A DNA stretch of 64,000 nt from Streptomyces sp. TN58 (GTDB lineage Bacteria; Actinomycetota; Actinomycetes; Streptomycetales; Streptomycetaceae): NCBI RefSeq assembly GCF_001941845.1, contig NZ_CP018870.1:5370001-5434000 (forward strand), read 5' to 3'. Positions 56,692 to 64,000 of this stretch are shown piece by piece. Numbering within the stretch: position 1 is the first letter of the stretch; every line of letters starts with the position of its first letter. The position numbers and the translations under genes were made by a program. Below the pieces are notes generated by a model. It was not told the DNA's origin and searched no databases. It worked only from the letters and a program-made list of their open reading frames with translations.

Positions 56692-56714
56692 GGGTCACCT
56701 TCCGTTGGCGTGCG

Positions 56715-56924
56715 CTACGTACGGGCGCCCTCGCCGGCCTCGCTGTCCGCGGCCGCCTCGGCCGACTGCTGCTTCGGGATCTCCACGGCTTCCGCCGGCT
56801 CGCCCTCCGCGACAGCAGGCTCGGCCTCGGCCTCCGCACCGGACTCCGCCGCGGGAGCCGCGGCCGCGACCTCCTCGGTCACGGCCTCGTCCTTACGACG
56901 AAAAAACCGATCAAAAACGCCCAT
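56715..56924 (-). CDS. Small acidic protein of unknown function
   Basis: A 69-aa protein: a basic/aromatic head MGVFDRFFRRKDE followed by a Glu/Ala-rich tail without predicted structure. GGGAG precedes the ATG by 6 nt, supporting expression. It is upstream of the antitoxin-family gene, possibly cotranscribed. No function recognised. A 12-bp palindrome lies just ahead of its ribosome site. Confidence 0.7.
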   Translation of the reverse strand: MGVFDRFFRRKDEAVTEEVAAAAPAAESGAEAEAEPAVAEGEPAEAVEIPKQQSAEAAADSEAGEGART

Positions 56925-56933
56925 GTCTACTCC

Positions 56934-56945
56934 CGTAACGTTACG
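56934..56945. promoter_or_regulatory. 12-bp palindrome upstream of the small acidic gene
   Basis: CGTAACGTTACG is perfectly palindromic and AT-richer than its surroundings, 10-21 bp before the small acidic gene's ATG. On the minus strand TAACGT could be a -10. It may be a repressor or activator site; no regulator is identified. Confidence 0.35.
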
Positions 56946-57108
56946 CGTGTAAGTGAAGTTCCGCGTTCACGAACCGGCTCGCGCCGGTCGTACGCACGGC
57001 GTGCGCCCGGCCGGAACCTCGCCAGGGCAACGACGCCCCTCCCACCCCGTCACGTCGCTCGATCGGGTACATGCGGGCGTCTTGACCGGGGGCTGCGAGA
57101 CTGGGGCG

Positions 57109-58047
57109 GTGAGGAATGCACCCCCCGCCCCGCGGGTCATCGCCGTCGTCGGTCCCACCGCGGCAGGAAAGTCCGACCTGGGCGTCGCCCTGGCCCGCCG
57201 GTTCGACGGCGAAGTCGTCAACGCCGACTCCATGCAGCTGTACCGGGGGATGGACATCGGCACCGCCAAGCTGACGGTCGAGGAGCGCAGCGGCGTCCCG
57301 CACCACCTCCTCGACATCTGGGACGTCACCGACACCGCGAACGTCGCCGAGTACCAGCGGCTGGCCCGCCTGGAGATCGACAGGCTGCTGGCCGAGGGCC
57401 GCACCCCCGTCCTCGTCGGCGGATCCGGCCTGTACGTGCGGGGCGCCCTGGACGTCATGGAGTTCCCCGGCACCGACCCCGAGGTCCGCGCCCGGCTGGA
57501 GGAAGAGGTCACGCTGCGCGGCCCCGGCGCCCTGCACGCCCGGCTCGCCGCCGCCGACCCCGAAGCCGCCCGGGCGATCCTGCCCAGCAACGGCCGCCGC
57601 ATCGTCCGCGCGCTGGAGGTCATCGAGATCACCGGCAAGCCGTTCACCGCCAACCTGCCAGGCCACGAGTCCGTCTACGACACCGTGCAGATCGGCGTGG
57701 ACGTCGCCCGGCCGGAGCTCGACGAGCGGATCGCCCGGCGCGTCGACCGGATGTGGGAGGACGGCCTCGTGGACGAGGTCCGCACGCTGGAGGCCCGCGG
57801 GCTGCGCGACGGGATCACCGCCTCCCGGGCGCTGGGCTACCAGCAGGTGCTCGCCGCGCTCGCCGGCGACTGCACCGAGGACGAGGCACGGGCGGAGACC
57901 GTGCGGGCGACCAAGCGGTTCGCCCGCCGCCAGGACTCCTGGTTCCGCCGCGATCCGCGGGTCCACTGGCTCAGCGGAGCCGCCGCCGACCGGGCGGAAC
58001 TCCCCGGACTCGCGCAGTCGTTGGTCGAACGAGCGGTCACAGCCTGA
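57109..58047 (+). CDS. miaA: tRNA dimethylallyltransferase MiaA
   Basis: A 312-aa enzyme adding dimethylallyl to A37 of UNN-decoding tRNAs. P-loop GPTAAGKS at 15-22, NADSMQLYRGMDIGTAK, HHLLDIWDV, VGGSGLYVRGAL and SRALGYQQV are the family blocks. The product is the substrate for MiaB encoded upstream. The GTG at 57109 follows GAGACT by 6 nt and directly precedes the P-loop domain; the frame stays open upstream but there is no support for earlier starts. Confidence 0.96.
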   Translation: MRNAPPAPRVIAVVGPTAAGKSDLGVALARRFDGEVVNADSMQLYRGMDIGTAKLTVEERSGVPHHLLDIWDVTDTANVAEYQRLARLEIDRLLAEGRTPVLVGGSGLYVRGALDVMEFPGTDPEVRARLEEEVTLRGPGALHARLAAADPEAARAILPSNGRRIVRALEVIEITGKPFTANLPGHESVYDTVQIGVDVARPELDERIARRVDRMWEDGLVDEVRTLEARGLRDGITASRALGYQQVLAALAGDCTEDEARAETVRATKRFARRQDSWFRRDPRVHWLSGAAADRAELPGLAQSLVERAVTA

Positions 58048-58173
58048 TCACGTGATGGCATCGGGACGCACCGGGCGCCTGTAGCGGGGCCGAGGGCGTG
58101 CCATCATCAAACTCCAGCGGGTGCGATCACCTGCGATGCATGGCGGCGTACTGAGTCCGAGTGGGGAGGGCGC

Positions 58174-58692
58174 GTGGCGATGGAGGCCGGCCCTCGCGAC
58201 ACCGGGCGGGACGACACCCGGCGGGAAGCGGATCCGATGCTTCTCGGCGGGATGGAGGGACCCGAGGGCCTCGGGCTGCCCGCCGACCCCGCACGGCTGA
58301 CCCCCGACGGCCCGGACACCGCGGACGCCGCCGAGGCCGAAGCGGCCTCCGGACCCGAGTTCGAGGTCGAACTGCGACCGCAGCGCCGCCTGCGCCTGTG
58401 GCAGATCGCCCCCATCGTGATGCTCGCCGCCGCCGGCTCGCTGATGTTCGCCTTCCCCCTCGCCTTCGAGTTCGGCGACGGCGGGGCCGTGGTCGCCATG
58501 CTCGGCTTCCTCATCAGCTGCTGCGCCGGAGGCTGGGGCATGATGGCCGCCCGGCGGGTCGGCTACACCTGGCCCGGGCTCCCGGCCCGGGGGAGCGGCC
58601 GCCGCCCCGACTGGCGCATGGCCGCGCTGTACGCCGTCGTCGCGCTGGTCCTCGTAGGCCTCGCCGTGTACCGGGTGGCCCGGCTGCGGTGA
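58174..58692 (+). CDS. Membrane protein of unknown function
   Basis: A 172-aa protein with an acidic, disordered N-terminus (about 70 residues) and three predicted membrane helices: IAPIVMLAAAGSLMFAFPLAF, GGAVVAMLGFLISCCAGGWGMMAA and MAALYAVVALVLVGLAVYRVA. GGGGAGGG lies upstream of the GTG at 58174; an ATG at 58180 is equally possible. It is between miaA and dapF, as in other Streptomyces. No family recognised. Confidence 0.78.
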   Translation: MAMEAGPRDTGRDDTRREADPMLLGGMEGPEGLGLPADPARLTPDGPDTADAAEAEAASGPEFEVELRPQRRLRLWQIAPIVMLAAAGSLMFAFPLAFEFGDGGAVVAMLGFLISCCAGGWGMMAARRVGYTWPGLPARGSGRRPDWRMAALYAVVALVLVGLAVYRVARLR

Positions 58693-58745
58693 CCGCCCCT
58701 CGGACGGTCCGGCCCCTCTGAGCTGCGGCTGGGTACGATGGGCCG

Positions 58746-59621
58746 GTGACGCAGACCACCCTCTCCTTCCTCAAGGGCCACGGCACCGAGAACGACTTCG
58801 TGATCGTCCCGGACCCGGGCAACGCCATCGAGCTGCCCGCGTCCGCCGTCGCGAGGATCTGCGACCGGCGCGCCGGCATCGGCGGCGACGGGGTCCTGCA
58901 CGTCGTCCGGTCCGCCGCCCACCCGGAGGCGGCGCACCTGGCCGACGAGGCGGAGTGGTTCATGGACTACCGCAACAGCGACGGCTCCGTCGCCGAGATG
59001 TGCGGCAACGGCGTGCGCGTCTTCGCCCGCTACCTCCAGTACGCCGGCCACGTCGAGCCGGGCGACCTCGCCGTCGCCACCCGCGGCGGCGTCAAGCGCG
59101 TGCACCTCGACAAGGCGGGCGACGTCACCGTCGCCATGGGCCGCGCCGTGTTCCCGGAGGGCGAGGTCACCGTCAGCGTCGGATCGCGCAGCTGGCCCGC
59201 CCGCAACGTGAACATGGGCAACCCGCACGCCGTCGCCTTCGTCGAGAGCCTCGACGACGCCGGGAACCTGTACACCGCCCCGCCGTTCAGCCCGGCGTCC
59301 GCCTACCCCCAGGGCGTCAACGTCGAGTTCGTCGTGGACCGCGGCCCCCGGCACGTCGCCATGCGGGTCCACGAGCGCGGGTCCGGCGAGACCCGCTCCT
59401 GCGGTACCGGCGCCTGCGCCGTCGCCGTGGCCGCCATCCGCCGTGACGGAGCGGACCCCGCCGCCACCGGCGAACCGGCCACGTACACCGTCGACCTGCC
59501 CGGCGGAACGCTCGTCATCACCGAACACCCCGACGGCCGCGTCGACATGACCGGTCCGGCCGTGATCGTGGCCACCGGCGAGTTCGACGCGGCCTGGCTC
59601 ACCGAAACGGCCTTCGCCTGA
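58746..59621 (+). CDS. dapF: Diaminopimelate epimerase DapF
   Basis: A 291-aa PLP-independent epimerase converting LL- to meso-diaminopimelate. (Streptomyces walls use LL-DAP, but meso-DAP is the lysine precursor.) The two catalytic cysteines are Cys86 in EMCGNGVRVF and Cys219 in RSCGTGACAV; substrate motifs GTENDFVIV and NMGNPHAV are present. The GTG start follows TACGAT by about 7 nt, suggesting a leaderless mRNA. Confidence 0.96.
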   Translation: MTQTTLSFLKGHGTENDFVIVPDPGNAIELPASAVARICDRRAGIGGDGVLHVVRSAAHPEAAHLADEAEWFMDYRNSDGSVAEMCGNGVRVFARYLQYAGHVEPGDLAVATRGGVKRVHLDKAGDVTVAMGRAVFPEGEVTVSVGSRSWPARNVNMGNPHAVAFVESLDDAGNLYTAPPFSPASAYPQGVNVEFVVDRGPRHVAMRVHERGSGETRSCGTGACAVAVAAIRRDGADPAATGEPATYTVDLPGGTLVITEHPDGRVDMTGPAVIVATGEFDAAWLTETAFA

Positions 59622-59760
59622 AGCTCCCTCTAATGGGTGATCCGTTTCACGCTGTGCCAGAGGTGGACTGCGCCACGTGGTGGGGTCGGTAACATCAGGC
59701 ACCGGCCCTGAGGGCGCACCCCATGCCCGCCACCGCCGGTCGAAGCCGCCGGAGGTGCCC

Positions 59761-61842
59761 ATGAGTGCAGAGGCCACGAACCCCGAAGCACACCCCGAAG
59801 CGCGCCCTGAGCTCCGCAGACGGGGCCGGAGCAGGATCGACCTGCGCCGACTCGGGCGCGCGGCGCTGCTCGGGCCGACGTCCCGGGACCGCCTCCCGGA
59901 CGCGATCGGGCACGTCGCGGAGGCGCACCGCGCCCACCATCCGGACGCCGACCTGTCCGTCCTCCGGCGCGCCTACCTCCTCGCGGAGAGCTCCCACCGC
60001 GGCCAGATGCGCAAAAGCGGTGAGCCGTACATCACACATCCGCTCGCCGTCACCCTGATCCTCGCCGAACTGGGCGCGGAAACCACGACCTTGACGGCCT
60101 CTCTGCTCCACGACACCGTCGAGGACACCGATGTGACCCTCGACCAGGTGCGGGAGGAGTTCGGCGACGAGGTCTGCTTCATCGTCGACGGCGTCACCAA
60201 GGTCGAGAAGATCGACTACGGCGCCGCCGCCGAACCGGAGACCTTCCGCAAGATGCTCGTCGCCACCGGCAACGACGTCCGCGTGATGTCCATCAAACTC
60301 GCCGACCGGCTGCACAACATGCGCACCCTGGGCGTGATGCGCCCCGAGAAACAGGCCCGTATCGCCAAGGTCACGCGCGACGTCCTGATCCCGCTGGCCG
60401 AGCGGCTGGGCGTGCAGGCCCTCAAGACCGAACTGGAAGACCTCGTCTTCGCGATCCTGCACCCCGAGGAGTACGAGAGCACCCGGGCCCTGATCGCGGC
60501 GCACGCCGGCGAACGCGACCCGCTGCCCGCCATCGCCGACTCCGTACGGACCGTCCTGCGCGAGGCCGGCATCAGCGCCGAAGTGCAGGTCCGGCCGCGG
60601 CACTTCGTCTCCGTGCACCGCATCGCCCGCTCGCGCGGCGAGCTGCGCGGCTCCGACTTCGGCCGGATCCTCGTACTCGTCGGCGAGAACGCCGACTGCT
60701 ACGGCGTGCTCGGCGAGCTGCACACCTGCTTCACACCGGTCGTCTCGGAGTTCAAGGACTTCATCGCCACCCCGAAGTTCAACCTCTACCAGTCCCTCCA
60801 CACGGCCGTCGCCACGCCCGAGGGGTACGTCGCCGAAGTCATCGTGCGCACCCGGCAGATGCACCGCGTCGCCGAGGCCGGCGTGGTCGCGCTCGGCAAC
60901 CCGTACGCCACCGCGACCGCGGACGCCGCCGCCGACCCGGACGAGGAGCGGGTGGACCCCACCCGGCCCGGCTGGCTGTCCCGGCTGCTCGACTGGCAGC
61001 AGTCCGCCCCCGACCCCGACACCTTCTGGACCGTCCTCCGCGCCGAGCTGGCACAGGACCGGGAGATCACCGTGTTCCGGGCCGACGGCGGCACCCTGGG
61101 CCTCCCGGCCGGAGCCAGCTGCATCGACGCCGCCTACGCCCAGCACGGCGAGGCCGCCCACGGCTGTATCGGCGCCCGCGTCAACGGGCGCCTCACCTCA
61201 CTGTCCTCACCCCTGTCCGACGGGGACACCGTGCAGCTGCTGCTCGCCCAGGACGCCTCCTCCGGACCGGCGGCCGAATGGCTGGACCACGCCCGGACGC
61301 CCGCCGCCCGCATCGCCATCAGCAGCTGGCTGGAGACCCACCCCGACCGCGCCCTGGCCACCACCTCGGCGGCCAGGGCACCGCTGTCGGTGGTCGGAGC
61401 CCGGGGCGGCGGGGCCAACGCCGTCGCCGACCTGCCGGACGCCACCGTACGGCTCGCCGGATGCTGCACCCCGGTGCCCCCGGACGCCGTCGCCGGCTTC
61501 CTGGTCCGCGGCGGGGCCGTCACCGTGCACCGCGTCCAGTGCGCGGCCGTGGCGCAGATGCGGGCCGTCGGGCGCACCTCCGTCGCCGTGCACTGGCGGG
61601 CGACCGCCGACTGCCGGGTCACGCTGCTCGCCGAATCGTTCGGCCGCCCCCATCTCCTGGCGGACCTGACCGAGGCCATCGCCCAGGAGGGCGTCGAGGT
61701 GGTCTCCGCGACAGTGGAACCGCCGGTCGAGGGCCGGGTCCGGCACACCTACACCCTCCAGCTGCCCGACGCGGCCGGGCTCCCCGCCCTGATGCGCGCC
61801 ATGAGGGACGTCCCGGGCGTCTACGACGTCAGCCGCGCGTAG
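59761..61842 (+). CDS. rshA: RSH-family (p)ppGpp hydrolase/synthetase, RshA type
   Basis: A 693-aa RelA/SpoT homologue. The HD hydrolase domain looks intact: HRGQMRKSGEPYITHPLAV, His117-Asp118 and Glu121-Asp122 in LLHDTVEDT, and KLADRLHNMRT. The synthetase domain is divergent: the usual GRPKHxYSIY signature reads VRPRHFVSVH (277-286), though SDFGRILVLV keeps the metal Asp and FKDFIATPKFNLYQSLHT and AEVIVRT are recognisable. A TGS domain (ITVFRADGGTLGLPAGASCIDAAY) and C-terminal ACT domain follow. S. coelicolor has this second RSH besides RelA. The ATG at 59761 is chosen because TAACAT (59689-59694) plausibly drives it; GGAGG lies 7 nt upstream. Confidence 0.92.
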   Translation: MSAEATNPEAHPEARPELRRRGRSRIDLRRLGRAALLGPTSRDRLPDAIGHVAEAHRAHHPDADLSVLRRAYLLAESSHRGQMRKSGEPYITHPLAVTLILAELGAETTTLTASLLHDTVEDTDVTLDQVREEFGDEVCFIVDGVTKVEKIDYGAAAEPETFRKMLVATGNDVRVMSIKLADRLHNMRTLGVMRPEKQARIAKVTRDVLIPLAERLGVQALKTELEDLVFAILHPEEYESTRALIAAHAGERDPLPAIADSVRTVLREAGISAEVQVRPRHFVSVHRIARSRGELRGSDFGRILVLVGENADCYGVLGELHTCFTPVVSEFKDFIATPKFNLYQSLHTAVATPEGYVAEVIVRTRQMHRVAEAGVVALGNPYATATADAAADPDEERVDPTRPGWLSRLLDWQQSAPDPDTFWTVLRAELAQDREITVFRADGGTLGLPAGASCIDAAYAQHGEAAHGCIGARVNGRLTSLSSPLSDGDTVQLLLAQDASSGPAAEWLDHARTPAARIAISSWLETHPDRALATTSAARAPLSVVGARGGGANAVADLPDATVRLAGCCTPVPPDAVAGFLVRGGAVTVHRVQCAAVAQMRAVGRTSVAVHWRATADCRVTLLAESFGRPHLLADLTEAIAQEGVEVVSATVEPPVEGRVRHTYTLQLPDAAGLPALMRAMRDVPGVYDVSRA

Positions 61843-61930
61843 GCCGGTACGGCGCCGGAAGGTCCCGTTCGGGTGGACCCGTCGCGCGCCGTGCACGGCC
61901 TCGCCGCCGACCGCTGGTAAGCGGTGGTGG

Positions 61931-63445
61931 ATGCAGCTCTCCTCCCCCCGCCTGCGCGCCGCCCTGCTCGCCGCGGCCTCCCTCACCCTCGTCGCCGCGG
62001 TACTGCCCCCGCCGAAGCCCCTGGGCATCGGCGACCGGCTCTTCCCCGAGCTCGGCAACCCCGGATACGACGTCCTCTCGTACGACCTGTCCTTCACGTA
62101 CAAGGACAACAAGAGCCCCCTCGACGCGGTGACCGTGATCGACGCCCGGGCGACGGCGCCGCTGGAACGGGTCAACCTGGACTTCACACACGGCGAAGTG
62201 GCGTCCGCCGAGGTCAACGGGGAGCCCGCACGGTTCGAGAGCGTGGGGGAGGACCTCGTGCTGACCCCCCGGCGGGCGGTGGCGGACGGCGGCCCGCTGC
62301 GCATCACGGTCCGCCACACCAGCGACCCGCGCGGACGCGGGGACGGCGGCTGGGTGCCCACCGAGGACGGTCTGGCCATGGCCAACCAGGCGGACGCCGC
62401 CCACCGCGTCTTCCCCTGCAACGACCACCCCGCAGACAAGGCCCTCTTCACCTTCCGCATCAGCGCCCCCGCCGGGCTCACGGCCGTCGCCAACGGCTAC
62501 CAGGCGGCACCCGCCCTGCGCTCCGGCGCCTCGACGACATGGACGTACCGGACCAGGCACCCGATGGCCACCGAGCTGGCCCAGGTCTCCGTGGGCCGCT
62601 CCGCCGTCGTGCACGGGACCGGACCGCACGGGCTGCCGCTGCGCGACGTGGTGCCCGCCGCCGACCGGCAGCGCCTCGACCCCTGGCTGAAGAAGACCGC
62701 CGGCCACATCGCGTGGATGGAGGAGCGGGTCGGCCGCTACCCCTTCGAGAACTACGGGGTGCTGATCGCCCGGGCGACCACCGGTTTCGAGCTGGAGACG
62801 CAGACCCTCTCGCTCTTCGAGAGCAGCCTGTTCTCCGGCGACGGCTACCCCGAGTGGTACGTCGAGTCGGTGATGGTCCACGAGCTCGCCCACCAGTGGT
62901 TCGGCGACAGCGTCACTCCGCGCACCTGGTCCGACCTGTGGCTCAACGAGGGACACGCCACCTGGTACGAGGCCCTGTACGCGGACGGGCTCGGCAAGTA
63001 CTCCCTGGAGCGGCGCATGCGCGAGGCGTACCAGCGCTCCGACCAGTGGCGGGCGGCGGGCGGGCCCCCGGCGGCCCCGAAGGCCTCCGCGCCCGGCGAG
63101 AAGATCGGGCTGTTCCGGCCGGTCGTGTACGACGGCTCCGCACTGATCCTCTACGCCCTGCGGCAGGAGATCGGCGCGCCCGCCTTCGACCGGATCGAAC
63201 GGCGCTGGGTCGAGCAGTACCGGGACGGGATCGCGGGCACGGACGACTTCGTACGCCTCGCCTCGCAGGAGGCCGGCCGTGACCTCACCGCCTTCCTGGA
63301 GCCCTGGCTGTACGGGGCGAAGACCCCGCCGATGCCGGGGCACCCGGAGTGGAGCGCCCCGGCCGCGGCACCGGCCGCGGCACCGGGCAAGGCGGCGCCG
63401 GGCAAGACGGCGGGCAAGGCCGTGCCCGGCGGGAAAAGGGTGTGA
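61931..63445 (+). CDS. Secreted M1-family zinc metallopeptidase
   Basis: A 504-aa aminopeptidase-N-like protein, shorter than typical PepN (about 850 aa) because the C-terminal helical domain is missing. The signal peptide is LRAALLAAASLTLVAAVLPP. Zinc ligands are His317 and His321 (VMVHELAHQWFGD, Glu318 catalytic) and Glu340 (LWLNEGHATWYEA). The usual GAMEN substrate loop is replaced by GFELETQT. The last 40 residues are Ala/Pro/Gly/Lys repeats (APGKAAPGKTAGK). Likely extracellular peptide trimming. Confidence 0.92.
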   Translation: MQLSSPRLRAALLAAASLTLVAAVLPPPKPLGIGDRLFPELGNPGYDVLSYDLSFTYKDNKSPLDAVTVIDARATAPLERVNLDFTHGEVASAEVNGEPARFESVGEDLVLTPRRAVADGGPLRITVRHTSDPRGRGDGGWVPTEDGLAMANQADAAHRVFPCNDHPADKALFTFRISAPAGLTAVANGYQAAPALRSGASTTWTYRTRHPMATELAQVSVGRSAVVHGTGPHGLPLRDVVPAADRQRLDPWLKKTAGHIAWMEERVGRYPFENYGVLIARATTGFELETQTLSLFESSLFSGDGYPEWYVESVMVHELAHQWFGDSVTPRTWSDLWLNEGHATWYEALYADGLGKYSLERRMREAYQRSDQWRAAGGPPAAPKASAPGEKIGLFRPVVYDGSALILYALRQEIGAPAFDRIERRWVEQYRDGIAGTDDFVRLASQEAGRDLTAFLEPWLYGAKTPPMPGHPEWSAPAAAPAAAPGKAAPGKTAGKAVPGGKRV

Positions 63446-63578
63446 CCGCCGGGGAACGGGCATGTCACCATCGACAGGTCCGTTCGGGGAATCCCCGGGC
63501 GGTGTGACACGTTGGACGAGACAGCCACCGTGTCCCCGCCAGGCGTGACACCGCTATTCGAATCGACGTAAGGATCCA

Positions 63579-64000
63579 ATGACCTCCTCTTCTTCCCCTT
63601 CCCAGGATGCGCGGGACGCGACGGACGTGCGTGACTCGCAGAGCTTCACCGAGAGCCTTCGGGCCGATGCCCTGATGGAAGAGGACGTCGCCTGGAGCCA
63701 CGAGATCGACGGAGACCGGGACGGCGACCAGTTCGACCGCTCCGACCGCGCGGCACTGCGCCGCGTGGCCGGCCTCTCCACCGAGCTCGAAGACGTCACC
63801 GAGGTCGAGTACCGACAGCTCCGCCTGGAGCGAGTCGTCCTCGTCGGTGTCTGGACCTCCGGAACGGTGCAGGACGCGGACAACTCCCTCGCGGAGCTCG
63901 CCGCCCTCGCCGAGACGGCCGGCGCTCTCGTACTGGACGGCGTGATCCAGCGCCGCGACAAGCCGGACCCGGCCACCTTCATCGGCTCGGGCAAGGCCCG
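63579..64000 (+). CDS. hflX: GTPase HflX, 5' part (continues beyond window)
   Basis: The first 140 codons of a ribosome-associated GTPase that splits stalled ribosomes. AAGGA precedes the ATG by 5 nt. After a polar, acidic N-terminus (about 75 residues) the HflX N-terminal domain begins (RLERVVLVGVWTSG...AELAALAETAGALVLDGVIQRRDKPDPATFIGSGKA), which binds ribosomes. The GTPase domain lies past the window edge. Position downstream of dapF and rshA matches Streptomyces synteny. Confidence 0.93.
   Translation, partial: MTSSSSPSQDARDATDVRDSQSFTESLRADALMEEDVAWSHEIDGDRDGDQFDRSDRAALRRVAGLSTELEDVTEVEYRQLRLERVVLVGVWTSGTVQDADNSLAELAALAETAGALVLDGVIQRRDKPDPATFIGSGKA

Overview
The window is a high-GC actinobacterial chromosome segment, almost certainly Streptomyces. 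The evidence is the strong third-position G/C bias, the 23S rRNA sequence, many ATG/GTG starts sitting 6-9 nt after a -10-like hexamer (leaderless style), and a gene order that matches, from memory, the S. coelicolor stretch around SCO5747-SCO5796. Nothing looks like a prophage, insertion sequence, CRISPR array or biosynthetic cluster; this is conserved core chromosome.

Layout. 1-2930: the 3' part of a 23S rRNA gene, 5S rRNA and a tRNA-Thr(GGT), closed by a strong intrinsic terminator. 3015-12255: the osmotic-stress locus, with the multidomain phosphatase OsaC divergent from the giant hybrid kinase OsaA (ten exact-period 276-bp HAMP repeats) and the response regulator OsaB. 12371-19658: ftsK, a RodZ-like HTH membrane protein, and the tight run rimO-pgsA-cinA followed by clgR. 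19801-28336: a small membrane protein, then on the minus strand an SDR oxidoreductase, a Nei/Fpg DNA glycosylase, a lipoprotein and the 1529-aa helicase Lhr, then a plus-strand AraC regulator. 28438-33676: azlCD, a toroid-repeat protein, a DUF3046-type protein, an AI-2E-family permease, an HTH plus Clp-N-domain protein with a palindromic promoter, and a methyltransferase. 33740-37828: an S66 peptidase, a second PP2C phosphatase, and recA-recX with two recognisable DNA-damage promoter motifs.

38090-40850 is a sulfur-related minus-strand group: FAD monooxygenase, then a cysteine-rich leader peptide, a cysteine dioxygenase-like cupin and a rhodanese. 41037-46941 holds the glutamate ABC transporter gluABCD, divergent from its two-component system gluR-gluK. 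46964-52890 is a glycan-use locus: Tat-exported GH85 endoglycosidase, cytoplasmic GH5-like hydrolase, and a divergent LacI-ROK pair. 52894-64000 has an orphan TAXI-type binding protein, miaB, an extradiol-dioxygenase-like protein, a small antitoxin-family protein, miaA, dapF, an RSH (ppGpp) protein with a divergent synthetase motif, an M1 metallopeptidase, and the 5' part of hflX running off the end.

Functional threads are stress signalling (OsaABC, RSH, ClgR, the Clp-N protein), DNA repair (RecA/RecX, Nei, Lhr), tRNA and ribosome modification (RimO, MiaB, MiaA), and nutrient sensing (Glu and Cys systems, LacI-ROK). The most interesting regulatory items are the 40-bp palindrome enclosing the Clp-N protein's promoter, the Cys-rich leader peptide before the cysteine dioxygenase, and the PafBC-type plus LexA-type motifs ahead of recA.
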